DNA from: Lachnospiraceae bacterium
Lineage (GTDB): Bacteria > Bacillota > Clostridia > Lachnospirales > Lachnospiraceae
Assembly: GCA_017441585.1 (NCBI GenBank)
Contig: JAFRWW010000012.1
Span: 1-64,000 of the forward strand
Direction of reading: 5' to 3'
DNA length: 64,000 nucleotides
In this document: positions 26,385-34,826 of the stretch, piece by piece
Layout of the letters: the number at the start of each line of letters is the position of its first letter
How positions within the stretch are numbered: the first letter of the stretch is position 1
Translations under genes and position numbers: made by a program
Notes under the pieces: generated by a model
Told to the model about the DNA's origin: nothing
Database searches by the model: none
Seen by the model: the letters and a program-made list of their open reading frames with translations, nothing else

Positions 26385-26593
26385 AGTTCATCCCGCGCAG
26401 GCAAAGAGTCCATCCCGCGCAGGCAGGCAGACTAAGGAGGATTCTCCTGACGGAGAATCTTTGAAGTCCCTCAAAGCCGGGACTGGCTCTCCCGATCAGA
26501 GATCGGGAGCAGATTTGAAGCGAGTTGGTTTTCTGTCTGAGCGTAAAAGTCTGCCGCCGTTGCAGGCAAAATGTACATCCTGCGCAGGCAAAG
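26385..26593 (+). repeat. Palindromic GCAGGCAGAC repeat, copy A (interrupted)
   Basis: It starts with two short CATCCCGCGCAGGC units, then GGCAGGCAGACT; after an 81-base insertion it resumes at GAAGCGAGTTGGTTTTCTGT and runs to AAAAGTCTGCCGCCGTTGCA, with a final short unit. GGCAGACT and AGTCTGCC are the two arms of the palindrome. Copies B (29213-29287) and C (60487-60590) lack the insertion. Confidence 0.8.
26434..26514. other. Block of three tandem perfect hairpins inserted in repeat copy A
   Basis: Three side-by-side stems: GATTCTCC/GGAGAATC (26440-26459, 4-base loop), AGTCCC/GGGACT (26465-26484, 8-base loop) and CTCCCGATC/GATCGGGAG (26489-26509, 3-base loop). Boundaries are inferred from alignment with copies B and C, which have only a few bases here. 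Confidence 0.75.
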
Positions 26594-26622
26594 AATAGGC
26601 AAATAATACTACGAGGTAAATC

Positions 26623-27720
26623 ATGGAAGAAAAAAGCTACATCATCAACAGACTACTGCAAGGGAAATTCACCCTTATCGCTGAGATCGGCGTTAACTAC
26701 TACGACATAGCCCGCGAGCGCGCCATAACCCCCATGGAAGCCGCAAAGCTCATGATAGACGAAGCCGCCCATGCTGGCATCCATGCGGTCAAATTCCAGA
26801 CCTACAGGGCACAGACCCTGGCCGCGGCAGATTCTCCGTCCTACTGGGACCTGACCGAGGAGAGCACCAGATCCCAAAGGGAACTCTTCAAGAAATTCGA
26901 TTCCTTCGGCTATCCCGAGTATCTGAAATTATCCGCCCATGCCAAAGCGGCAGGTATAGAGTTTCTCTCCACCCCTTTTGATTTTGAAAGTGCCGACTAT
27001 CTCAACGAGATGATGGAGGTATATAAGATATCCTCCTCCGATCTTTCAAATATACCCTTTATCGAGCATCAGGCTAAAAAGGATAAGCCCATACTCCTTT
27101 CCACGGGAGCCTCCAACCTTCCGGAGATAGAGAGGGCAGTGGATACCATACGAAAGTTTAATGAACGGCCTCTGGCCCTGCTGCATTGTGTGCTCCAGTA
27201 TCCTACCCACATAGAAAACGCGAATCTGAACAAGATAATCACCCTAAAGGAGCAGTTCCCCGATCTGATCATCGGATACTCGGACCATACCAAGCCCACA
27301 CCCGAGTTTGAGGTCATAACCACAGCCTATAATCTGGGGGCTCTGTGTGTGGAAAAGCACTTCACCCTGGATAAGACACTTAAGGGCAACGACCATTACC
27401 ATGCCATGGATCCCGATGATGCAAGGCAGATCCTTTCACGTATAGAACATATGGATGTCATAAGAGGAAGCTATGAGCTTTCCTGTCTTGATTGTGAAAG
27501 CGCGGCCAGGGAAAACGCCCGCAGATCCATAGTCACGGCGGTGGATATAGCTGCAGGTACGGTGATCACGGAGCAGATGCTCACCTTTAAAAGACCAGGA
27601 AAAGGTATAAGCCCTGACCGCATGGAAGAGGTGTGCGGCAAGGTTGCGGCCGTGGATCTTAAAGAGGATACTATACTCATGGAGGATATGCTTAAGGAAG
27701 CTGTGGAAGAGGATATGTGA
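26623..27720 (+). CDS. neuB: Nonulosonic-acid (sialic-type) synthase, NeuB family
   Basis: A 365-residue enzyme with the NeuB TIM-barrel pattern: LIAEIGVNY at the N-terminus, HAVKFQTYRA, EFLSTPFDFESADYL, YKISSSDLSNIPFI, LLHCVLQYPT and IIGYSDHT, then a C-terminal SAF (antifreeze-like) domain from about residue 295. It condenses phosphoenolpyruvate with an N-acetylated hexosamine to give a nine-carbon acid; the family includes NeuB, PseI, LegI and SpsE, and the exact sugar cannot be told. Pairs with the CMP-sugar synthetase at 29407. Earlier pathway genes are not in the window. Confidence 0.88.
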   Translation: MEEKSYIINRLLQGKFTLIAEIGVNYYDIARERAITPMEAAKLMIDEAAHAGIHAVKFQTYRAQTLAAADSPSYWDLTEESTRSQRELFKKFDSFGYPEYLKLSAHAKAAGIEFLSTPFDFESADYLNEMMEVYKISSSDLSNIPFIEHQAKKDKPILLSTGASNLPEIERAVDTIRKFNERPLALLHCVLQYPTHIENANLNKIITLKEQFPDLIIGYSDHTKPTPEFEVITTAYNLGALCVEKHFTLDKTLKGNDHYHAMDPDDARQILSRIEHMDVIRGSYELSCLDCESAARENARRSIVTAVDIAAGTVITEQMLTFKRPGKGISPDRMEEVCGKVAAVDLKEDTILMEDMLKEAVEEDM

Positions 27721-29180
27721 CAGCTTCCCGGACAGTTTGTGATATGTCGGATAATAAGGTCATAAAAAGCGGACTATGGTACATAGTTTCGAATATAATG
27801 ATAAGAGCGGTGGGGATAATCACCTCCCCCATATATACCCGACTCCTTTTGCCTGAGGAAAAGGCCCTGGCGGACAATTTTAACGCCTATATCAGTATAT
27901 TTACCACGGTTACCTGCCTGTGTCTCATCTATTCCGTGGGCAGGGCAAAGCTTGATTTTCCCGACACCTTTGATTCATATATGTCTTCGATACAGACGCT
28001 TTCGTCTGCCTTTGGCATGGTGGTCCTTGTCATAGCCATGATAAATGTGGGCCGCCTGTCGTCTCTGATGCAGTATACCAGGTTTGAGATCTTTCTGATG
28101 TTCTTTTATCTGGTGGTCTTTCCATCCATTGATTATATGCAGTATAAATACCGGTTCGAGTATAAATACCGGGAAAACATACTCATATCCGTCATAATCT
28201 GCGTGGTGACGGTGATCCTGTCCATCGCCCTCATACTGTCCATGCCCTTTGATAAATCCCTGGCCAAGATACTGGGTACGGTGCTTCCATCCCTGACTGT
28301 AGGACTTTGGTGTTATATTACATTGCTTAAACGTGGCAGGGTATTGTATAATAAAGAGTATTGGTTTTATGCCCTTAAGATAGGACTGCCCATGATACCC
28401 CACGGTCTGGCCCTTGTGATCTTAAATAAGATAGACTCACTGATGATAATGAACTACTGTGGGAAGCATGACGGCGGTATCTATACCACGGGCTATTCCA
28501 TAGCCGTCCTTTTGTCCGTGGTGACCAACGCCATAGGACAGGCGTACCTGCCCTGGTTTAATGAAAAACTCCACGCAGGCAGCAGAAAGGTCATACGCGA
28601 TAACAATATCCTGCTCATGGCAGCGGGCTGCGTTATGACCCTTGCATTTATCACCGTGGGGCCTGAAGCCATAAAGCTTTTGACTGCCCCCGCATACCAT
28701 GCATGTATGTATGTGCTCCCGCCGGTGGCCATAGGCACCCTGTGCCAGTATTTTTACACGAATTATGTAAACCTGGAACTATATCATAAAAAGACTGCCC
28801 TCATAGCGGTGAATTCCATAATTGCCGCTGTGGCCAACGTGATCCTGAACTACATCTTTATCAGGAAATACGGATACCTGGCAGCTGCTTATACCACGGT
28901 GGCAGGATATCTGATACTGATGATGCTCCACTGCTTCTGCACCAGAGTACTGCTTAAGGAAAAACTATACGCCGACCTGCTCTATTTTGTCATGCTGACG
29001 GTCACAGGTGCTATCGGCATCGCACTGCTGCCCTTGTATGAAAGGCCCTTCATGCGATACGCTGTTATGGCGGCTCTTCTGGGACTTATATGCGCCGCAT
29101 TCAGACGACAGATCGCATTGTATGGTGGCATGATATTAAAAAAGATCCTTCGGCAAAAGCCTCAGGATGACATCGGTTAG
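27717..29180 (+). CDS. Wzx-type polysaccharide flippase (first copy)
   Basis: A 487-residue protein with about 12-14 membrane spans, matching polysaccharide transporter/MATE-like flippases: early IVSNIMIRAVGIITSPIYTR and later LKIGLPMIPHGLALVILNKI. It should flip a lipid-linked repeat unit across the membrane. GTG 27717 overlaps the neuB stop by 4 bases and has GAGG just upstream; ATG 27744 is an alternative with no ribosome site. The last 12 codons (KILRQKPQDDIG) lie in a dispersed repeat, so the natural C-terminus may have been replaced. Confidence 0.88.
   Translation: MTASRTVCDMSDNKVIKSGLWYIVSNIMIRAVGIITSPIYTRLLLPEEKALADNFNAYISIFTTVTCLCLIYSVGRAKLDFPDTFDSYMSSIQTLSSAFGMVVLVIAMINVGRLSSLMQYTRFEIFLMFFYLVVFPSIDYMQYKYRFEYKYRENILISVIICVVTVILSIALILSMPFDKSLAKILGTVLPSLTVGLWCYITLLKRGRVLYNKEYWFYALKIGLPMIPHGLALVILNKIDSLMIMNYCGKHDGGIYTTGYSIAVLLSVVTNAIGQAYLPWFNEKLHAGSRKVIRDNNILLMAAGCVMTLAFITVGPEAIKLLTAPAYHACMYVLPPVAIGTLCQYFYTNYVNLELYHKKTALIAVNSIIAAVANVILNYIFIRKYGYLAAAYTTVAGYLILMMLHCFCTRVLLKEKLYADLLYFVMLTVTGAIGIALLPLYERPFMRYAVMAALLGLICAAFRRQIALYGGMILKKILRQKPQDDIG
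29144..29172 (-). repeat. GTCATTCTGAG-type repeat, reverse copy 2, inside the end of wzx
   Basis: Nearly the same sequence as 26324-26352. It lies within the last codons of the flippase; the stop TAG (29178-29180) follows 6 bases after the repeat. Confidence 0.75.
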
Positions 29181-29212
29181 TTTATATACTTAGATCAAAC
29201 ATAAAGTATAAT

Positions 29213-29287
29213 CCGCGCAGGCAGGCAGACTTTGGAGCGAGTTGGTTTTCTGTCTGAGCGGAGAAGTCTGCCGCCGTTGCAGGCAAA
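29213..29287 (+). repeat. Palindromic GCAGGCAGAC repeat, copy B
   Basis: An uninterrupted copy: CCGCGCAGGCAGGCAGACTT, then GGAGCGAGTTGG, then GTCTGCCGCCGTTGCAGGC. GGCAGACTT and AAGTCTGCC arms are 9-10 bases and can form a long-looped stem. Same orientation as copies A and C. Confidence 0.8.
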
Positions 29288-29304
29288 GACCCGACCATGA
29301 ATTC

Positions 29305-29382
29305 TTGAAGATACATATTGTGCTCCCCGTCAGGAAGGGTTCAAAAGAAAAAATCGAATACCCCGTACAGGTAAAGAGCTAA
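29305..29382 (+). pseudogene. Decayed duplicate of the start of the CMP-sugar synthetase gene
   Basis: From TTG 29305 the sequence aligns with the intact gene from ATG 29407 for about 50 bases with roughly 15-20% mismatch by eye. The frame reads MKIHIVLPVRKGSKEK against MKILIVIPARGGSKRI, then stops at TAA 29380-29382 after 25 codons. Without most of the protein it cannot be functional. It is most likely a relic of an earlier copy or of a recombination event. Confidence 0.7.
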
Positions 29383-29406
29383 TCATAAATAAATTAAGGT
29401 GAGATT

Positions 29407-31047
29407 ATGAAGATACTTATTGTGATCCCCGCCAGGGGAGGTTCAAAGAGAATACCCAGAAAGAATGTCCGCATCATGTGCGGCAGACCCCTCATCCAGT
29501 ATTCACTGGATAACGCCCTCTCCCTCTCGCAAAAGTACGAGACGGACGTAGTGGTCTCCACCGATGACGAAGAAGTGGAAAACATAGCCGGAAAGCGACA
29601 GGGCATAAGAGTCCTGAAACGCCCCGAGGAGCTGGCCAGGGACAGTATCACCCTGGATCCCGTCATCTATGACGCCCTCTGCAGGATGGAAGAGGAAAAG
29701 GGCTTTAAGTACGATCTGGTCCTCACCATGCAGGCTACATCTCCCACCCTCAAGAAGGAGACCCTGCTGGCGGCAGTGGAGGAGTTTATCGCCGGTGATC
29801 TGGATACCATGATATCCGTGGTGAACAGGACTCACTTATCCTGGAAGGAAGAGAACGGTAAAATCGTAAAGAATTATGAAAAGCGCCTTAATTCCCAGGA
29901 ACTTCCCAAGAATTTTCAGGAGACCGGAGGCTTTCTCCTATCAAGGAGAACGGTTGTTAACCGAGACTCCAGGATAGGGGAAAAGGTGGGAGTATATGAG
30001 ATAGACTCCTTTGAGGCAGTGGATATCGACACCGAGGAAGACTGGATAGTGGCAGAGGCCATCCTGAGGAGAAAGAGGATACTCTTCAGGACTGTGGGAC
30101 AGCAGAAACTGGGCATGGGACATATTTACAGATGTTTGACCCTGGCCTATAAGCTGATAGGACATGAGCTTTTGTTTGTGACGGACGAGGAGAGCACCCT
30201 GGGCATCCAGAAGCTCAAGGAGAGCTTCTTCCCCATGAAGGTGATAAAGGATGAGGGGCAGTTCGAGCAGATCCTTTGCGAATATCGTCCTGATATAGTG
30301 GTGAATGATATTCTGGATACCGAAGCTGCATATATGCAGATGGTGAAGCGTTATGCCCCCAGAGTGGTCAACTTTGAAGATGAGGGTACCGGTGCTCCCT
30401 ATGCGGATGCAGTGATCAATGCTCTCTACGAGCATGGGACGCGCCAGAAGACAAACGTGTATGAAGGCTTCAAGTATTTCTGCATCAGGGATGAATTTTT
30501 GGAGGAGCCTCCCAAGGAGTTTTCCACCGAGGTTAAAAATGTGATGATAATCTTTGGCGGAGCCGATCCTGCGGACCTTACAGGCAAGCTTTATCGGATA
30601 TGCATGATGCTCCATGAGGCCAGAGAAGAAGTGGAATTCCACTTTATTACGGGCTTTGCCTACGGGAAAAAGGATGAGGTGGTGTCCATTCCCGAAAAGA
30701 ACATATTTGTCCACCATGATGTGAAGAGAGTCTCCCAGTACATGGGAAGGGCCGATCTGGCCATCACTTCCCAGGGACGTACTATATACGAGCTGGCCAG
30801 CATGGGTGTTCCCGCCATAGTGATGGCTCAGAACGAAAGGGAGGCCGAGCATGTCTTTGCGGGCATCCAGAACGGTTTCATCAACCTGGGACTGGGAGAG
30901 AGATGTGATGCGGGAACGATAATGAAGACTATGGTGTGGATCATGGATACCCCCAATGTGCGCAGGGAGATGAGACAGCTTCAGCTGTCCCGTGAGTTCG
31001 CAAAGGGGCAGGATCGTGTCATAGCGCTGATACTGGGAGCCGAGTGA
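29407..31047 (+). CDS. Fused CMP-nonulosonate synthetase / PseG-like glycosyl-nucleotide hydrolase
   Basis: A 546-residue two-domain protein. Residues 1-225 are a cytidylyltransferase (IPARGGSKRIPRKN at 7-20, then VVVSTDDEEVENIA and TMQATSP), activating a nine-carbon acid with CTP. Residues 228-546 resemble PseG, with GMGHIYRCLTLA (Gly236, His239) and ADLAITSQGRTIYELASMG, the donor-nucleotide half of the GT-B fold. PseG removes UDP from the trideoxyhexose precursor before the NeuB-type step. Separate genes in many bacteria are fused here, which favours a pseudaminic- or legionaminic-type product over plain sialic acid. AAGGTGAG precedes the ATG. Confidence 0.85.
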   Translation: MKILIVIPARGGSKRIPRKNVRIMCGRPLIQYSLDNALSLSQKYETDVVVSTDDEEVENIAGKRQGIRVLKRPEELARDSITLDPVIYDALCRMEEEKGFKYDLVLTMQATSPTLKKETLLAAVEEFIAGDLDTMISVVNRTHLSWKEENGKIVKNYEKRLNSQELPKNFQETGGFLLSRRTVVNRDSRIGEKVGVYEIDSFEAVDIDTEEDWIVAEAILRRKRILFRTVGQQKLGMGHIYRCLTLAYKLIGHELLFVTDEESTLGIQKLKESFFPMKVIKDEGQFEQILCEYRPDIVVNDILDTEAAYMQMVKRYAPRVVNFEDEGTGAPYADAVINALYEHGTRQKTNVYEGFKYFCIRDEFLEEPPKEFSTEVKNVMIIFGGADPADLTGKLYRICMMLHEAREEVEFHFITGFAYGKKDEVVSIPEKNIFVHHDVKRVSQYMGRADLAITSQGRTIYELASMGVPAIVMAQNEREAEHVFAGIQNGFINLGLGERCDAGTIMKTMVWIMDTPNVRREMRQLQLSREFAKGQDRVIALILGAE

Positions 31048-32267
31048 TGGTACTTACGGATCGTAAAAGGGTATTTTTCATAAATGTGACCTGTGGCTAC
31101 GGTTCCACGGGCAGGATAGTGACCGGTATATATGAGACGCTGGAGGAGATGGACTGTGTGTGCATGGCAGCCTACGGCAGGGGCAATGCGCCAAAGGGCT
31201 ATAATACCTATCGCATAGGTGATGACACCGGAGTGTACATCCACGGTATAGCCAGCCGTATCACCGACAGACAGGGCTTTTATTCCACCCATGCCACCAG
31301 GGAACTCATCAGGCGGATAGAGAAATTTGATCCCGATGTGATACATCTTCACAACATCCATGGATATTATCTGAACGTTAAGGTTCTGTTTGAATATCTC
31401 AAAAAATGCGGCAGGAAGATAATCTGGACCCTGCATGACTGCTGGTCATTCACGGGACACTGTACCCACTTTGAGTATATAGGCTGCATGAAATGGCAGA
31501 ACGGCTGCGGAAACTGTGAACAGCTGCGGGAATATCCGGGCTCCTGGATCGCGGATTCATCGGCAAAGAACTTAAGGCAGAAGAGGGAGCTGTTTTCGAA
31601 TGTGCCGGATATGGTCCTGGTCACTCCCTCCAAATGGTTGAAGAGTAAGGTACAGTCCTCCTTTATGTCGCAGTATCCCGTCACCGTCATACCTACGGGG
31701 ATAGATCTTGAGGTGTTTACTCCCTCACCTTCCGATATAAGGGCACGGTACGGCATAGGTGAGGATAAGTATCTTATATTGGGCGTGGCCAATCCCTGGA
31801 GGGACCGTAAGGGCCTGGATGAGTTTAAGCGCTTATCAAGGATATTGCCGGATAAATACAAGATAGTGATGGTGGGACTTAAGCCCCGTCAGGCGGCGAC
31901 CCTGCCCCCTGAGATCATTTCCCTGCCCCGCACCGACAGCATAAAGGAAATGGCCCGGTGGTACAGTGCCGCGGATGTGTATGTGAACCTGACGCTGGAG
32001 GATACATTTCCCACTACGAATATAGAGGCTCTGGCCTGCGGTACTCCCGTAGTTACCTATAAGTCCGGGGGAAGTCCCGAGAGCATAACCGATAAATGCG
32101 GTATAGCGGTGTCAAGGAGCAATATAAGCGCCGTGGCCGCGGCCATAGATGTGATCGTTTCAAAGGGCGATCTGACGGACGCGTGTGTCAGAAGGGCTTC
32201 CATATACGGAAGCTATGAGCGTTTCGGTCAGTATTATGATGAGGTCTATGAAAAGATTCTGTTATAG
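31047..32267 (+). CDS. Glycosyltransferase family 4 (WcaC-like)
   Basis: A 406-residue GT-B enzyme: INVTCGYGSTGRIVTGIYE, then DPDVIHLHNIHGYYLN, IIWTLHDCWSFTGHC, CMKWQNGCGNC and LVTPSKWL, the usual segment order of WcaC/colanic-acid-type GT4 enzymes. The C-terminal donor region DTFPTTNIEALACGTPVV is intact. ATG 31047 overlaps the previous stop by one base (TGATG); GTG 31044 is also possible. Sugar specificity unknown. Confidence 0.87.
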   Translation: MVLTDRKRVFFINVTCGYGSTGRIVTGIYETLEEMDCVCMAAYGRGNAPKGYNTYRIGDDTGVYIHGIASRITDRQGFYSTHATRELIRRIEKFDPDVIHLHNIHGYYLNVKVLFEYLKKCGRKIIWTLHDCWSFTGHCTHFEYIGCMKWQNGCGNCEQLREYPGSWIADSSAKNLRQKRELFSNVPDMVLVTPSKWLKSKVQSSFMSQYPVTVIPTGIDLEVFTPSPSDIRARYGIGEDKYLILGVANPWRDRKGLDEFKRLSRILPDKYKIVMVGLKPRQAATLPPEIISLPRTDSIKEMARWYSAADVYVNLTLEDTFPTTNIEALACGTPVVTYKSGGSPESITDKCGIAVSRSNISAVAAAIDVIVSKGDLTDACVRRASIYGSYERFGQYYDEVYEKILL

Positions 32268-33588
32268 ATTCCAAAAATCCATACTGTTTTTCATGATGAT
32301 GCTGCTCTACATAGGCAACTATGTGGTCTTTTTCGCCCTTTTGGGCCTTAAGAACAAGCAGCTTCTGAATCTCTCCAGAACTTCGGTGGTCATCACCTTT
32401 TCCTGGATCATAGTCACCTGCCTTTTGACCTCCATATACGGAAGCTATGACGTGGGTATCCGTAAATCAAGACCCATCATCACCTCCGTCACCCTGACTA
32501 CTTTGATAAATGATGTTTCGTCATATCTGCTTCTCAACATCATGAACCGTAATGATGACAATAATAAGACCTTCAAAATAGAATTTATCGGGATCTTCAT
32601 GTGCATCGTCATCATCCATATCATATGGATAACCCTGCTCACCAGGGCGGGCAACGGCTTTTATTTCCTGGTGAATGAGCCCGAGGATACCCTGGTGGTA
32701 CTTAACGATATGTCCCAGGAGGAGTTCATGCGGCGCATAGTGGGGGTCTTCCACAAAAGATATAAGATCACACAGGTGATCGAGGATACATCACCACTGG
32801 TTGAAGAAGAGATATCAAAGTCAAAGACCGTATTTTTATATAATCTGTCCATGGTGCGCAGGATGGAGCTCATCGATCTGTGCTTCAGAAAAAAGAAGAA
32901 TGTATATTTTAATCCCCAGATATACGATATCCTGATCCAGACCTCCATGCAGTCTCTGTTTGACGACGTGACCTTCCTGGCTTCCAGGCAGAATACCATG
33001 ACCTTTGAGCAGAGGATCATCAAGAGGCTCATGGATATAGGCGTATCCCTTTTCGCCCTTATCATAACCTCTCCCATATTTGTGATAGCCGGGATAATGA
33101 TAAAGGCAAATGATGGCGGTCCCGTATTTTTCAGACAGAAGAGGGCTACCATAAACGGTAATACCTTTACCATTTACAAGTTCCGCACCATGAAGACGGA
33201 TTCGGGTAACCGATCGGTAACCCAGGATGACGACAGGATCACTTCCGTGGGAAAGGTGCTCAGAAAGTACAGGCTGGATGAACTGCCCCAGTTCATCAAT
33301 ATCTTAAAAGGCGAGATGTCCCTGGTGGGCCCCAGACCTGAGATGCTGGAAAATGTGGAAAAGTATACCAGTCAGATGCCTGAGTTCAGATACAGGCTCA
33401 GGATGAAGGCGGGACTCACCGGTTACGCCCAGATAGTGGGCAAGTATAATACCACCCCGGCGGACAAGCTGGTGTTGGATCTGTATTATATAGAGACCTT
33501 CAGCATACTGAGGGATATCTCTCTTTTGTTCCAGACAGTGCTGGTTTTGTTAAAGGCTGATGACTCAACCGAAGGATTTAAGAAATGA
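32248..33588 (+). CDS. Initiating polyprenyl-phosphate sugar-1-phosphate transferase (second copy)
   Basis: About 446 residues; the same design as the protein at 21468: four or five N-terminal spans, a variable middle, then FTIYKFRTMKTD, YRLDELPQFINILKGEMSL and VGPRPE. It begins synthesis of a second lipid-linked glycan or replaces the first enzyme under other conditions. Start is uncertain: ATG 32236, 32239 and 32248 are in frame and none has a convincing ribosome site. It overlaps the preceding GT4 by about 20 bases and the next GT4 by 4. Confidence 0.88.
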   Translation: MKRFCYRFQKSILFFMMMLLYIGNYVVFFALLGLKNKQLLNLSRTSVVITFSWIIVTCLLTSIYGSYDVGIRKSRPIITSVTLTTLINDVSSYLLLNIMNRNDDNNKTFKIEFIGIFMCIVIIHIIWITLLTRAGNGFYFLVNEPEDTLVVLNDMSQEEFMRRIVGVFHKRYKITQVIEDTSPLVEEEISKSKTVFLYNLSMVRRMELIDLCFRKKKNVYFNPQIYDILIQTSMQSLFDDVTFLASRQNTMTFEQRIIKRLMDIGVSLFALIITSPIFVIAGIMIKANDGGPVFFRQKRATINGNTFTIYKFRTMKTDSGNRSVTQDDDRITSVGKVLRKYRLDELPQFINILKGEMSLVGPRPEMLENVEKYTSQMPEFRYRLRMKAGLTGYAQIVGKYNTTPADKLVLDLYYIETFSILRDISLLFQTVLVLLKADDSTEGFKK

Positions 33589-34826
33589 ACATATTATTTG
33601 TCACACAGTTTTTTTATCCCGAAAATTTCAGAATAAATGACCTGGCGGTGCGCCTCATGCAAAAAGGCCACTCGGTGACGGTGCTCACCGGTATTCCCAA
33701 TTATCCCCGAGGGGATTTTTATGAAGGCTACGGCCTGTTTGGCAAAAGGTACGAGCTCATGGACGGCGTTAGGATAGTGAGAGTCCCGGTCATCCCCAGG
33801 AAAAGGGGCTTTGCCTTTCTTTCGCTGAATTATCTCAGCTTCATTATATCGGGCTGCCTTAAGGCACTTTTTATGAAGGTGGATGATTTTGACATAATCT
33901 ATGCTTTCGGGACCTCTCCCATAACCCAGGCCCTTCCCGCCCTGGTGGTGAAGAAACGCACCGGGTGCAGGGTGATCCTCAATGTCCAGGATCTGTGGCC
34001 CGATAATGTGACTGCCATAACGGGGCTTAAAAACCCTTTCTGTCTCTTCTGGCTCGGAGAGATGGTGGATTTCATCTATAACCGCTGCGACCTGATACTG
34101 GGCACCTCGAAGAGCTTTGTAAGGGCCATCAAGTCAAGGCACTTCCTTAAGGAGAAGCGTAAGGTCACCTTCTGGCCACAGTATTCCGTGGTGGAAAGAT
34201 CCCTTGAAAAGAGACGGGATCTTCTTAAAGAGGGCGTATTTCATGTGGTATTTACGGGAAATGTGGGTCAGGGCCAGGGCCTTGATACTGCCATAAGGGC
34301 AGCTAAGCTTCTTAAGAAGAAATATGAAGGCAGGCTCTGTTTTGACATAGTCGGAGACGGACGGCACAGAGAGGCTCTTGAAAAACTGGCGAGGGAACTT
34401 TCGGTGCTTGGAAATAAACCGGATGTTTACGATGGAACAGGGATGGTGGTCTTCCACGGGAGCTTTCCAGAGGAGGAGATCCCGGCCATATTAAATACCG
34501 CCGACGCCGCCCTTCTGATCCTCAAGGATGATGATATATTCAAAAGGACCATACCCGCGAAGCTCCAGACCTATCTGGCCTGTGCCTGTCCCGTGGTGGC
34601 CTGTGCCAAGGGTGAGACCCGTAAGATCATAGAGGATAACGGCATAGGCATATGCAGCAGGGAAGCCTTCCCCTCGGATCTGGCAGACGCCGTGGAAAAG
34701 ATGATGTGTGAGGGAGAGAAAGGCAGACGTCTCATGAGCCAGAGAGCTTTGAGACTCTCAAAGGAGATGTTTGATGCAGATGCTCTCATAAGCGAACTGG
34801 AGTATTACATGGAGCGCCTGTCATGA
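33585..34826 (+). CDS. Glycosyltransferase family 4 (WbuB-like)
   Basis: A 413-residue GT4 enzyme with MNILFVTQFFYPENFRIND, VTVLTGIPNYPRGDFYEGY and LNVQDLWPDNVTAITG, the pattern of WbuB-type L-fucosamine or related transferases, and C-terminal FTGNVGQGQGLDTAIRAA and PAKLQTYLACACPVV. It overlaps both neighbours by 4 bases (ATGA). Specificity to an amino-deoxy sugar is suggested only by family resemblance. Confidence 0.87.
   Translation: MNILFVTQFFYPENFRINDLAVRLMQKGHSVTVLTGIPNYPRGDFYEGYGLFGKRYELMDGVRIVRVPVIPRKRGFAFLSLNYLSFIISGCLKALFMKVDDFDIIYAFGTSPITQALPALVVKKRTGCRVILNVQDLWPDNVTAITGLKNPFCLFWLGEMVDFIYNRCDLILGTSKSFVRAIKSRHFLKEKRKVTFWPQYSVVERSLEKRRDLLKEGVFHVVFTGNVGQGQGLDTAIRAAKLLKKKYEGRLCFDIVGDGRHREALEKLARELSVLGNKPDVYDGTGMVVFHGSFPEEEIPAILNTADAALLILKDDDIFKRTIPAKLQTYLACACPVVACAKGETRKIIEDNGIGICSREAFPSDLADAVEKMMCEGEKGRRLMSQRALRLSKEMFDADALISELEYYMERLS

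Larger units (their letters stand above)
26309..26622. other. 314-base repeat-filled gap upstream of neuB
   Basis: Holds a reversed GTCATTCTGAG-type element, a GCGCAGGC unit array, palindromic repeat copy A interrupted by a block of three perfect hairpins, another short GCGCAGGC unit (near 26578-26593), and the neuB ribosome site GAGG. No ORF is supported. Confidence 0.7.

Noticed and set aside
26309..26622. CRISPR array
   Set aside because: Repeated GCGCAGGC units are irregularly spaced and the region holds palindromes of different kinds, with no constant repeat-spacer period and no cas genes.
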